Origin: Ectobius pallidus
Taxonomy: Eukaryota > Arthropoda > Insecta > Blattodea > Ectobiidae
Direction of reading: 5' to 3'
Assembly: GCA_964059195.1 (NCBI GenBank)
Contig: CAXKWD010000007.1
Span: 59,954,705 to 60,018,704 of the forward strand
Length of the DNA: 64,000 nucleotides
Made by a program: the position numbers and the translations under genes. Each line of letters begins with the position of its first letter. The first letter of the stretch is position 1. The notes under the pieces are model-generated. The model did no database searches and had not been told where the DNA came from. It saw only the letters and a program-made list of their open reading frames with translations. Positions 43,901 through 54,961 of the stretch are shown here, piece after piece.

Positions 43901-45017
43901 TTGACGTATGCCATAGATTATATTTTAAACTTCAAATGCTTCAACATGGAATCCGGTTTCTGACAACTGCTTGGATTACGTTAAATGTAGCCAAATTCGG
44001 ACATTCTTTATTTTCCTTGAAATATTAGCCATTAATTTAGAAAAACAGATGAACGTGGTATTAGCTTCAGGGGAACTGGAGAAATACTTAGGCGGACGGA
44101 TGGACGAAGAAAAATGAAAAGCATGATATAACTAAATAACTAAATGTGGGCGAAATTTCAAGTAGCCAAAAATACCGAGAAAATGAATAATCTAAACTTT
44201 AACAAATAATCAAACTATATATACTTTACGGCAAATTTAGAAGATCCAAAATCAGGTGAGATGTAGAATTGAACAGAATTTATGATTTATATTAAGATAG
44301 AAAAAGAACAATCTCACCGAAACAGCAGACACGATCCATCGCTGAACTGCTATACACGCCCACCAAATCACTGTACAATGCACTACATGCTCGCCCTGTC
44401 CGAGTCAGCTCCCAACTGAAGCACGTAACATCGCCGCTCCAGGCCCTCGCTTCCGCGTACCACGTTCAGAAATACCAGACGTAACCGCTGGTAAACTCGG
44501 ACGCATAAAACCAATGACATTTAAAGTTTTCAGTGTTTCACACAAACAACCATAGGGGCGCTTTATACCACTTGAGCCGAATTTCACGGCTCAGTTCTCC
44601 AGCATTAAAAATTTTAACCATTAAGTGCACGAAAACAATCAAGGAAAGATTATTAATGTTTTCATTTCAAAATTTAAAATAGGATGTGTTCTGGGGCCAG
44701 TGAGCCGTGAATGTAAAATAAATGTTACTCCTGTTGCGACAATTCTGAAACAATAATCTTTTAAAAGTAAATTTATTAACGCGCCCATATGTTAAATTCT
44801 ATTAAAAAAATAGCTTAATATTAATTACAACAGAATCTTTACCTAGGTGATCTTATATTACACAGAATTTGCTTACATCAACCAGTAATTAAGATTATGA
44901 CTAAGTATGGAGTTGCATAGTTTAAATGTTGAGTTTAAGTAACCTTTAATACTAAGTAACTGTAGAGTTAGAAGAATATCTTTTAATATCAGTTTTGATA
45001 TTAGAATTTGCTATTTT
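43901..45017. other. Intron stretch with a GC-rich patch, no gene recognised
   Basis: 44330-44590 is GC-rich with several CpGs and a tata-like gctttatacc, and could be part of an unrecognised LTR or DNA element. I cannot assign ends. Confidence 0.4.
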
Positions 45018-45600
45018 AGTCCAGTCAATGAAAAGTTGTAGAGGGAAATGGAAGGAACACAATTTTTGACTTGGGGACTTTGTTTGGCCTAGTTAGAAGG
45101 TAAACATACTAAAAGTCCTCACTCCTAGGAGGTGAGCGGGTGCAGGAGGGCCCTTAGAAGGTCCCTTTTTTCGGGTTTTCGCTTATATCTCGGAAACTAT
45201 GGGTCCTGACGATAAGACCCCTGTTTACAAAATTAAATCTGAAAAAATGCTCCACAAGATTGATTTTATTCATCTTTTCGCTATCTCGCTTAGTTTCCGA
45301 GATATTCGCGCTCAATTATTAGCTAATTTTGAAAAAAAATAAAATCGCCTCGCGTTTTTTGCCTTATTTTGTTAGCTAACTCTTCGGACCTACGTTCTAC
45401 GAAAAGTCATAAGGAAGGAAGTTGTAGAACATTAAATTGTCTTCAATAATATATGATAGTCTACTTTTTATCTTGAACCGTTTAAAAGTTATATCAATTT
45501 TAACGTTATGTGTAAATTCCGGGAATTTTTCAGAAAAACTTAACTTTCGCATTTTCTCTTCTTCTACTGCTGAAACTCTATATTAAACCCAATATATACG
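45018..45600. repeat. Left terminal inverted repeat of the long-TIR element
   Basis: Pairs with 50840-51339 and, for its first roughly 260 bp, with 50349-50712. Conserved blocks: gagggaaatggaaggaacac, gggactttgtttgg, ttttcgcttatatctc, actatgggtcct. Confidence 0.85.
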
Positions 45601-45719
45601 TATATTCTATATATTTATGTGTATAAATAGTACCGGTATGTATTATATTTAAATGGCACAAAAAGAAATTATATGTGTATATATAGGCTATGTATTACAA
45701 TATATATTCTAGTTTATGT

Positions 45720-47022
45720 CAGTGGCGGCTCGTGGCCGGACAATTAGGTGAAGAGAAAAAAATGCCACATGCTTATGTTAATAACGGAATTCACCTATGT
45801 CTTGTAAACCAAAACAATCCTTCGGTAGCCCTTTAAGGCTGCAAACTTGTTGGTGATATCATCACAGAATGGCTGCTTTTCTTCTAGCTGCAGTAGAAGT
45901 TCTTTCTGAATTGAAACATTTGCTAAACAAGATAGGCTACTTGTCAGGTTAGTTAGTATCTGGCAACATTTTTTATTCTTCATTTAGTAGGCCTACGTCG
46001 TGATCTGACAGCTGGCACAATGATGATGTGATTTTAAACAATGCGGGTAAGAATGTAGTTATTATTTATAAAATCTGATACATTTTATTCATGGAATACT
46101 CTTAATAAATCCCACTCGAGATTATGAGTTTCCTGAGATAAATTCGATCCTGCTTCTCCGCCACGAATCTATCTATGTTTATCGTAATTATTATTCTCCT
46201 AATCAGATTATTCAGAATATTCCATTCATGCGATGCGGACTTGGTATTGACTAATAATCTTTAGCAATCAACCAATGACTGTTGTTTATCTTATAAGTTA
46301 ATATGCTTGTGAGGGTCGGAAAGATGCAATTTTACCTGATAAACTTCAGCTCGTTACTGGATACGATATTAATATGCAGTGATTAATATGTTCCATGTCG
46401 TATGATTACCTATGAAAGAATATGCATTGTAGGAATGAAACATCATGATGCACGTTCTCTTCGTAGTATAAACTGGCAAATGGATTGGGATTAGAAGAAC
46501 AGTTACGGTGTAATTATATTTGTAGTGTTCAAGGTATTAACATCAAGGCTGTGCTGGATAATATATGTGCTTTATGAACCCTGTATTCAAGTGCAAACGT
46601 GCCCACCTGTTTCTCCGAGCTGAAAGTGTGAGGTACTGGTGAAGAAAATGCCTGAACAATAGGGACGGCTTCGTGGGTAGTCTGTTCACGTCGGTTTGGG
46701 GACGTGGGATAAGCGAGAAAACTGCTGCTTGCCATCCTTAGTGGATCCTTAGCCAATTTTAGTGGATCAGACTACCCTTGCAGCCGAGGGAATGGTAAAC
46801 CAGTTCCGTTTCACCACGGCCGACTTGAAGCACTTGCAGGATCTCATTGTCTCCTAGCTTTGACACCAGGTGGTGGCATGGCGGGCAATTCAAAAATACA
46901 TATACATTTATGGTAAAAACCAATGTTCGTGATATGGAAAATAAACTTTAAAAATATGTATTGTAAAGGAAAAATACTGGTGAAGTGCTACTTCACCAAC
47001 TTCCCCTGAATAGCCGCCACTG
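45720..47022. mobile_element. hAT-type element, non-coding (1303 bp)
   Basis: Ends cagtggcggctcgtgg / agccgccactg; perfect 8-bp duplication gtttatgt (45712-45719, 47023-47030). Subterminal aggtgaag and cttcacc motifs. No intact transposase; short ORFs inside are not recognisable. Confidence 0.9.
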
Positions 47023-47926
47023 GTTTATGTGTAGTTCTTCATTGGTGTCATTTAATACTATTTTCGAACCCTGAACCTAGTGGAACCATTTTGAGAGCTC
47101 CATCATTTACCCCACAGAAATAAAATTACTATAATATATGATGGAAATTTTTGATAATACTCAAAATTGACAATTTATCGAGGATCGCTGAATCTTTATT
47201 GTTATTTAGGAGCCATTACATAGGCAATAATACTTGTATTCAATGTATATAATATAAAGTATACAGTTAATATAATATATTGGCCTATATTAACTATACA
47301 TTTGCTCTGCAAAGGCATTGGGGTAGGGTGGTTCCAGAGTCAACAACAATTTGTACATAACTTCTTTTTTTTTTATTAACACATTAACTCGTAAATGTTT
47401 TTTGAAACTGTGTTACATTTAATTTAATAATATATTTACACCTTATAGTACAATTAAACAGCAATAATTATTATAAATTCCTAGCTTTCTTGGTGCGGGA
47501 GGGTCCTGGCTCATCATGGGAACTTGGTCCTGCTTCATTTTCTTCTTCATCCGTTCAGAAAGGGGATACATCTTCTAGGATAACTGGCAGAGGATCAATG
47601 TCGAGTTCTTCATCCTCATTGTCCAAGAGAGGGCCCCCATTAAGACAGTTCCCCTGGCAGTTTTGGCACGCAGGGAAACACTTGAGAGATGCCTTTCTGC
47701 ATCAGCATCTGGTGGTGACACAATCATTTGTGCACCGACAAAAAAAAATTAATATTTTATCTGGTGCAGCCTGCTGATCACTGTGCACCAGGGTTAGAAC
47801 TTTGTTGGTTAACTCCCACCCATACATCTGAGGAGGCAGCTCATGTTCCAATGTCCTCAGAATGTTTTTTCGCTACCCACTCAGTTGGTAGGAGGCACGA
47901 GATGTCCGGTTTGATATTGGCTACCG

Positions 47927-49079
47927 CAGTAGCGGCTATTCAGGGGAAGATGGTGAAGAACAAATTCACCTACCATTTGTTATTTATTTGATTCCAATTT
48001 AATTTTTAATTTTTTTAATGATAATTATAAATATTATACAGTATTAGTATTATTATCATTATTACTTTTACTGTAGTTCAAATTCAGTAATATATTGTTT
48101 GAATGTTCGCGCCAGAGACAGTGTTTCGCAGATCCTCCAACAGTCACCAGAATGGCGATCAGTTAACACCAATGGACTGGCTGAAGCACAAACTCTCCAG
48201 CAAGTTTTGGTCTTCATGTTTACAGCGGTTGCTATGACAACGGGTAGAAAATGTCCCCCGTCACTCCACCCTTACTCAGAGATATACGTCATACGTGAAG
48301 GAGACAATTTTTGGTCTTCTCGCTTGCTTGCTTATACCTACCGAGCTAAGCCGATAGATTTATGACTACTTGTCTATCCGGAAGGGACCGTCTAAAAGGT
48401 ACTTCTTTCTTAAATTCTGCAGTCTTCCCACAAAGTAAAATAAATAAAGATAGCTCTAATTCTATTTTTTGTTCTTTATTAAGTTGAATAAGGAGGCATT
48501 ATATTTCCTCTGTTCTTCTTTCTTTTAGCTACATTTTTTCAATTTCTTAATTGAGAATCCTACAAGTAATTTTCATAGTACTGTACCATGGAAGCAAATG
48601 GAGAGAAAGATTTATATTTTGAACACAGCCATGCTCCTGTGATGCCTTATTCAGGGGAACATGCATTTCCCCCGGCCTCAATAATATCAGTCTGTTTTGT
48701 GTCGCGTTATGTGCCAGGCACTTCTTTACCAGTTCTTAACGTATTCATTTTATTTCTCTTTATTACTGTATGCTTCAGTTTTTTTTAAAAATAAATTACT
48801 TTTCAGTTTGTGTGTTAAGGAATGTGAGTTTATCGTAAGCTGTAATGCAAAAATGAATCCGTTAAACGACCCCGTGTGCACTTTAATACAAACTCCGTTT
48901 AGTCGTTGGAGGGAAGATGATAAGAGAGATCTATTGTTTCTAGGATCAACTTGATATACAAAAGATAGGTAAGCAATATAATGTAATAACGTACTATTTC
49001 CTACTGTTGATGCATTTACATGAGCTTTGCAAACCTTGATTTGTGCTTCACCTACGTTTAGGAGCGCGAGCCGCTACTG
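47927..49079. mobile_element. hAT-type element, same family, opposite orientation (1153 bp)
   Basis: Ends cagtagcggctattcagggg / gcgagccgctactg; perfect 8-bp duplication ggctaccg (47919-47926, 49080-49087). It interrupts the FEN1-like gene between KSVA and ANIKPD. Short ORFs inside (48099-48954) are not conserved with the other copy. Confidence 0.9.
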
Positions 49080-49335
49080 GGCTACCGATTTTACAAAGGA
49101 TTGGTGACAGTAAGCGTTTAGATATTTATCTTTAGGTGGGGCCCTGAACGACCTCAAAATACACTTTTCCCCAGCTTCCTCTATATCATCCTTGGTTGAG
49201 GAAGGGTCTGAGAAAACTGCAGCAGCTCCCTGGACGTCTGGAGACTTCAAATACAGTTTGATAATTCTCAGCTTTCGGAAGACTGCTGAGGTAGTATCGC
49301 ACCCAGTGAAGGCATGTAGAAATAGTATGTCTCGC

Positions 49336-49515
49336 CAGTGGCGGACGCAGGGGGGGATAGGGCGTTACATCCCCACCCCGAAATTTGAAAAAAAATGTAC
49401 TCTAAGTGGCCAGTTTTATAAACTAATTGTATATGTAAGTTGATTAATTTTTTTTAGTATTCTTTCCACCTATTCAAATCCCCCCCCCCGAAAAAAATTT
49501 CTGCGTCCGCCACTG
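49336..49515. mobile_element. hAT-type MITE (180 bp)
   Basis: Ends cagtggcggacgcag / ctgcgtccgccactg; perfect duplication tgtctcgc (49328-49335, 49516-49523). The interior is the reverse of the 41346 copy (taagtggccagttttataaa). It interrupts the FEN1-like gene. Confidence 0.95.
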
Positions 49516-50348
49516 TGTCTCGCAGCCCCTGGGTCTGAAGCTCATGGGTAGAAAACAATGTAGGTTTTATGTTTCTACGTCCAGGCTTGACGAAAATTAT
49601 GTTCTGTCACTAGGTGTTTTGGCCATCAACAGGACTATTAGGTCGACTTCCTCACCAATAACTGCAACAGCGTTGGTATGTGACCACTCCACAGCCATGC
49701 CTACAATGAGGACATCTGCATCATTTTTTGCTCGAAGGGTTCTGACTCCATGTGCCTGTAGTGTGACTTTCAGCAGACTGTTGTTGTAGACATTTGACAG
49801 GAAGTCTTCCTGCTTCACATTTATGACTGTCTCCTGATTGAAATGTATGTCGGTTGACTTGCTGAGACGGTATCGCCTTTGCTGCTCAGCGACCTTTGTA
49901 CTTGAGGATGAGCTTGTGTACCCATCACTACAGTGCAACTCTTTCCACAATAGTGACTGTTCACAAAATTGATATATCCATCACAAATGGCAGATATCGT
50001 GGAACCTCTTTGCCAAATAACTTTGTGCAGGAGAAGTCCTCCATCCATAACAATGTCAAAGTGTGTCACACGTACATCTTTGATAGTTGGATTGAGTTCT
50101 TTCTAGAAAACTGACTTCGTCAATTTCCTCATCCCACCCTCATTGAAGAAGGCCAAAGGGAAAGGGGCTAATTCATATTGCAAATAAGTTTTCAAATCTT
50201 CGTCGATTTTCTTACTTATGGATTTGCGCTGGAATAGCAAGAAAGGATCCACAGACACCCTTTCGTCGTTGATCTTGATTGACGAGCTAACAGTCAAAAG
50301 GGGGAGTGCTCGATCTTTCTGAGACAGTTTGATACTTATTTTCAAACT

Positions 50349-50712
50349 CTAGAAAAAAGTAGTTGTTATTCTTGAAATCCAGAAAATTAATTTCCTATCA
50401 CATGCAAGTTTAAAATAAACTATGTGAGATAGCGAAAAAATGAATGGAATCAGTCTTGATGGAACATTTTTTTTTTCAGTTTTAATTTTGTACAGAGTGG
50501 TATTATTGCTAAGACCCATAGTTTCTAAAATATAAGCAAAAAACCGAAGAAAAAGAAAGGAAAAAAAAAAAGAACCTTCGACGAGCGGGGGGCTCCTAGG
50601 ATTGGGGACTTTTAGTATGTTTAACTTATAAGTTATAACTAGTCCAAACAAAGTCCCAAAGTAAAAAACCTTGTTCCTTCCATTTCCCTCTATTCATTCA
50701 ATCATTGACTGG
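50349..50712. repeat. Inner right terminal repeat of the long-TIR element
   Basis: A second, diverged end (reverse complement opens cagtcaatgattgaatga, then gagggaaatggaaggaaca) in the same orientation as the outer right end. It adjoins the gene start at 50345, so it may be the true end of the gene-bearing element. Confidence 0.8.
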
Positions 50713-50839
50713 ACTCGTATATAAGCATATACCGGTATGTTACTTGAAAATATATTACAAAATACATATATACATGTTGATTCATTTATGTACAACTTAT
50801 ATATAGTACATACTATTTACACATATAAGTACGTACATG

Positions 50840-51339
50840 TTGGCTTTTATGTAGAGTTAGAGCAGTGAAATAATGGAAAATACGAAAGTAAAGTTTTTCT
50901 GCAAAATCCCGGAATTCACACATAAAGTTAAAATTGCTCTAACGTTTGAACGGCTGAAGATAAAAAGTAAACTCTCATATATTCTTGAAGGCAATTTGAT
51001 GTTCTACAATTTCTTTCCTTATGACTTTTTCGTAGGACGAAAGGTCGAAGAGTCAGCTAACAAAGTAAGGCAAAAAACATGAGGCAATTAATGAATAGAG
51101 TAAATCTTGTGGATAATTTTATCAGCTTTAATTTTGTATAGACGGGTTTTTCGCTAGGACCCATAGTTTCTGAGATATAAGCGAAAACCCGAGGAAATGG
51201 GCCTTCTAAGGGCCCCCTGCCTCCCGCTCATCTCCTAGTATGTTTTAGTATGTTACTAGTCCAAACAAAGTCCCAAAGTAAAAAATTGTGTTCCTTCCAT
51301 TTCCCTCTAAACCTCTTTTTGAGCTTCATTGACTGGACT
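50840..51339. repeat. Outer right terminal inverted repeat
   Basis: The reverse complement matches 45018-45600, lacking about 50 bp found in the left copy (around the gatattcgcgctcaa block). Confidence 0.85.
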
Positions 51340-51689
51340 ATTTCTGATGACAGCTTAAGTTATACATGAGAATTCCTGTATGAGATATGTTAAGTAATCC
51401 TTTGGTAAGTACCGGTATATGGCAATCCAAGTGTAAGCTACTAATAATTCTAGAGTGATAGGGAAAAAGCTAATAAGTTAAAATACCAAAGTTTCAGGAA
51501 AGACAAACATCAATTTATTTCCACTGCGCTGTCACACTATTTAGATCAGTCAACCCAGATATTTTACATAGTATAGGCCTAAATATCTGGTGGACTGAAC
51601 TAAATATAGTAACAATGCTGTGGAAATATATTGTTATTTGTCTCTCCTAAAAATTTGGTATTTTGGCTTTTTCGCTTTTTCCCTATCAC
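51340..51689. other. Intron stretch, no gene recognised
   Basis: AT-rich. It contains an inexact palindrome (agggaaaaagctaat at 51460 and agctttttccct-like sequence at 51665, with tttggtattttggc mirrored). No reading frame. Confidence 0.4.
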
Positions 51690-52245
51690 TCTAGAATTAT
51701 GTATCTCTGAATTTAGACAAAATTCAGTTTTATTTTTATGGATGAAGAGTAATGTTTCAAATATATATGAAACACTGTAGCCTACAGGTAAGATTCCTAT
51801 TTTTCCAAAGAGCTCTTTGGTTGGTGTTCTTATGGGTAAATGAAAAATTGTTTTAGTATGACCACAAAAGCATTGCTGTCATAACTCTTATCAGCTACTA
51901 CTTTATCTTTTTGAGAAATCATTTCCAATAAGTGCACTTTCTGCAGTTTAAATATGCAATCAGCTTTAGGAGATGAGCCCCAGAAGGGGATCCCATATCT
52001 GATTAGGGATTCAACACAGGAATAGTAGACTATTCTCAAGACTTGTATGGAGCAGGTATTATACAGAATGCAAAAAGCAAAGGAAAGTTTACAGAGGCAT
52101 TTACTGAGCTCAGAAATATGCTTTTCCCAAGAAAGATCTGAGTGAATCCAAACTCTGATAAATTTAGCCTCAGTTTTAAATGCTAAAGCAGTATTGATAA
52201 TTTGCACTAAGTTATTGTTTTGGGCTTGAGAATTGAAGTGTTGAC
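51690..52245 (-). pseudogene. LINE fragment A, post-RT region
   Basis: FIRVWIHSDLSWEKHISELS, then VLRIVYYSCVESLIRYGIPF and WGSSPKADCIFKLQKVHLLE (52207-51830), continuing in another frame with KIGILPVGYSVSYIFETLLF. This is typical CR1/Jockey-like sequence just after the RT palm, with a frame break. The start and the end are both truncated. Confidence 0.8.
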
Positions 52246-52261
52246 ATTAATTTTATTTTAT

Positions 52262-52660
52262 TTTTTTTATTTTAACATTGGATTCATAGATCCATAATAA
52301 GTCATGAGACTTAGGATGTCAAACATGTCAAGAATTATCATTCAGACATTCACACATACACACACACACTTACACAAACCAGTTAATTTCCTAATGATAT
52401 AAATTATAATACAATGAACCAATTTAATTAGTATTTACATAATTGAGATCTAGTCTGCCGATTTATTGAAGCTAGTGAATTCTTCAACAGTGTAGAAGGC
52501 ATGCGTCAGTAAAAAGTTATTTTGTTTCTTTTTTAGAATGTACTTATTAATGTACATTTTAATGTCTCTAGGACAATGATTAAATATTTGTATTGCCAAA
52601 TAAAAAGCTCCTTTTTTGTTATAGAGTAAGATGTGTTGTTGGTTTCTGAAGATTGAGTTT
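52262..52660 (-). pseudogene. LINE fragment B, C-terminus and 3' tail
   Basis: KKGAFYLAIQIFNHCPRDIK and LLTHAFYTVEEFTSFN (about 52620-52450), then a 3' UTR with gtgtgtgtgtatgtgtg (minus strand) and an A-rich end near 52265. It lies directly against fragments A and C. Confidence 0.75.
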
Positions 52661-54961
52661 TATTTTATTTATTTATTTACCCAAACTGTTACAATCCCTG
52701 AGCAACATGCTCATATTGGGACAGAAAAGATTAGAATACAAGAGTTTATTCCTTGTGTTGATTTCATGTTTATTGGAATTGGTTAAAAATTGTTCACTAC
52801 TGTATAAATAATTAGTGCTAAGACATATTCACAAGCTAAGGGCAGAATCTTATGAGTTTTGAAAAATTCCTTGCATGGCTCTGTTTTTTAATATTTGACA
52901 TTATTGTGAGAACTCTTTTTTGCAGTAAGAATATTTTTTTTGCTTCCACGGGAATTACCCCAAATATTATACCATAAGACATAATTGAGTGGAAATATTA
53001 AAAACTAGCATGTGCCCGCGGCTTCGCCCGCGATAATTATTTCAAAAATTAAAAATTAAGAGCATAATAGTTAAATCATTATATTTATTAACACCTAAAT
53101 CACGTAAATTACATACCACGATTAGATAGCGTCGCCTGGTAAAAGCGACCTCAGATTCGAGTTCCTTGGCCCAGAATACCCCTGTACAGTGAGTTTCGTT
53201 CAAATCGAACAATGTTTGACCATATTTAGGCCTATATTGATTATCCCTCTTCCGTGTAGGTTGAAAATTTCATATGTCTTCGGGCCTTGATATTCTAAAC
53301 AAATGAATCGTCCAGGATGGACTTACAAAATCAAGCGATCGCCCGCGATAATTATTTCAAGAATTAAAAATTAAGAGCATAATAGATATATCATTATATT
53401 TATTAACACCTAAATCACGTGAATTACATAGGCTACCACGATTAGATAGCGTCGCCTGGTAAAAGCGATCTCAGATTCGAGTTCCTTGGCCCAGAATACC
53501 CCTGTATAGTGAGTTTCGTCCAAATAGAACGATGTTTAACCATATTTAGGTCTATGTTGATTATCCCTCTTCCGTGTAGGTTGAAAATTTCATATGCCTA
53601 CGGGCCTTGACATTCTAAACAAATGAATCGACCAGCGTGGGCTTACAACATTCAAGCGATCGCGATGCTTTTATTTCCACGGTATGACAAAAATAGCCAA
53701 CGCCAACTGCAATTGATTTGACATTGAAATGTATTACTGAAATCTGATGCTTCGACAGCGCTAAAATCACGTTTTCTGCCAGTTTTTCACTCATAACTCG
53801 CGAACGAAAGCTAAAATTAAAAATTCGGCTTCGAGGTGCATTCGCCCACCTTTCAGTCCATCTATCTTTAAAATTTCAGATCTCTGCGTTCAGTCGATTT
53901 CGATGGGCATCGTGGACAGACAGACAAACAGCATGTGCCCGCATGTGCCCGCGGCTTCCCCCGCGATAATTATTTCAAATTATAATTATTAACACCTAAA
54001 TCACGTGGAGTGCATTCCACGATTAGGTAGCCTCCCCTGGTAAATGCTACCTCAGATTCGAGTTCCTTGGCCCAGAAAACCCCTGCATAGTGAGTTTCGT
54101 TCAAATCGAACAATGTTTGACCATATTTAGGGTTGATTATCCTTCTTCCGTGTAGGTTGAAAATGTCATATGTCTGTGGGCCTTGACACTCTAAACAAAT
54201 GAATCGTCTAGGATGGACTAACAAAATCAAGCGATCGCGTTGCTTTTATTTCCAAGGTATGAGGTATGATGACAAAAATAGCCAAAGCCATCTGTAAGTG
54301 ATTTGATATTGAAATTTATTACTGAAACTGATGCTTCTAAAACGCAAAAAAAAATGCACGTTTTCTGCCAGTTTTTCACTCATAACTCACGAACGAAAGC
54401 GAAAATTAAAATTCCGGCTTCGAGGTGCACATTCCGACCCTTTAGTCCAACTATGTATAAAATTTCAGATCTCTGCGTTGAGTAGATTTCGCTGGGCATC
54501 GCGGACAGACGGAGGACAGACAGACGGAGGAGGACAGACACTTCCTTTTATTAATATAGATATACAGATTTCAAAATGTCAATGATTTTGAGAAATTTTA
54601 AAGATCTTATTGCAAAACTAGCTGAGCTTAATTTAGGAATAATGTATTGAATATGATGCTTCCAACTTAAGGTAATGTCTGTATGTAAACCAAGGAATTT
54701 AGTGCAATTTATCTCATTAATAAATTTATTATTATTGTAGGCTAGTGTGCCTAACAGAATTTGCAATAGGATTTTCGGAGGACCACTGGGAGAACCCAGA
54801 AAATATATGAGTTTAGAAGTGTAGGAATATTGATGGAAGCAGGAATAATGGAGAGAGAGAATTGTCACTCTATTCTTCTTTTCTTGAAGACTACTGCTTC
54901 TCTTCTTACTTGGAATTGTATTTGGTATAGACCAATATTGAATAGTGCTTGCTATTTTCAC
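52661..54961 (-). pseudogene. LINE fragment C, split by a three-unit repeat
   Basis: The upstream part (54961-54562) reads GSPSGPPKILL, INCTKFLGLHTDITLSWKHH and KLSSASFAIRSLKFLK. After the repeat (54560-53005) it continues with LNYVLWYNIWGNSRGSKKNI and FKTHKILPLACEYVLALI, and ends in a tail with ataaataaataaa (near 52670). Order and spacing match one LINE interrupted by a later insertion at ILKSVY/FPLNYV. Confidence 0.75.
53005..54560. repeat. Three head-to-tail copies of a dispersed repeat
   Basis: Units start at about 53008, 53340 and 53938 with gcccgcggcttcgcccgcga, or its second half in the middle unit. Each has taacacctaaatcacgt, cagattcgagttccttggcc, and (units 2 and 3) ttttctgccagtttttcact and gacagacagaca near the end. 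The array ends cttttattaatataga. Elements opening CCCGCGGCTTCGCCCGCG and ending with gacagacaga plus ttaatata are widespread in insects; class uncertain. A clean 86-codon minus-strand frame lies in unit 3 (54230-53970), without known match. Confidence 0.75.

Larger units (their letters stand above)
47471..50345 (-). pseudogene. FEN1/PIN-like nuclease with cysteine-rich tail (broken)
   Basis: Minus-strand pieces in order: SSSIKINDERVSVDPFLLFQ and LAPFPLAFFNEGGMRKLTKS (50345-50103, ended by TAG); in the same frame FDIVMDGGLLLHKVIW (50069-); a frame change near 49890; SDGYTSSS...KVAEQQRRYRLSK, KNDADVLIVGMAVEW, VIGEEVDLIVLLMAKTP (to 49597). Then, around the MITE, LFLHAFTGCDTTSAVFRK and DIEEAGEKCIL; around the hAT, ANIKPDISCLLPTEW and MYGWELTNKVLT; last, FFCRCTNDCVTTRCRKASLK and CFPACQNCQGNCLNGG. 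The order VMDGG / DGY / NDAD / GEEVD resembles the acidic residues of FEN1/PIN nucleases (compare VFDG and EAE..TEDxD), and the end resembles CXC-type zinc clusters. I know similar unnamed proteins in many arthropods. Nuclease function is inference. Confidence 0.6.
45018..51339 (-). mobile_element. Long-TIR element carrying a FEN1/PIN-like gene
   Basis: Outer ends are agtccagtcaatg (45018) and its reverse complement (ending 51339). Inverted similarity runs inward about 500-580 bp (to about 45600 on the left, from about 50840 on the right), including ttttcgcttatatctc and aactatgggtcct. The interior holds one broken minus-strand gene (50345-47471). Two hAT elements (45720, 47927) and one MITE (49336) inserted later. 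A clean target duplication is not visible (attt at both sides at most). I do not recognise a named superfamily. Confidence 0.75.

Noticed and set aside
44405..44587. 60-codon ORF in the GC-rich patch
   Set aside because: Open only because of local base composition; no recognisable sequence and no conserved start context.
47490..47991. Plus-strand ORFs (47490-47777, 47728-47991)
   Set aside because: Serine-rich shadows of the minus-strand FEN1-like gene end and its Cys-rich tail.
48588..48954. Plus-strand ORFs 48588-48788 and 48697-48954
   Set aside because: Lie in a non-coding hAT copy; not found in the sister copy at 45720.
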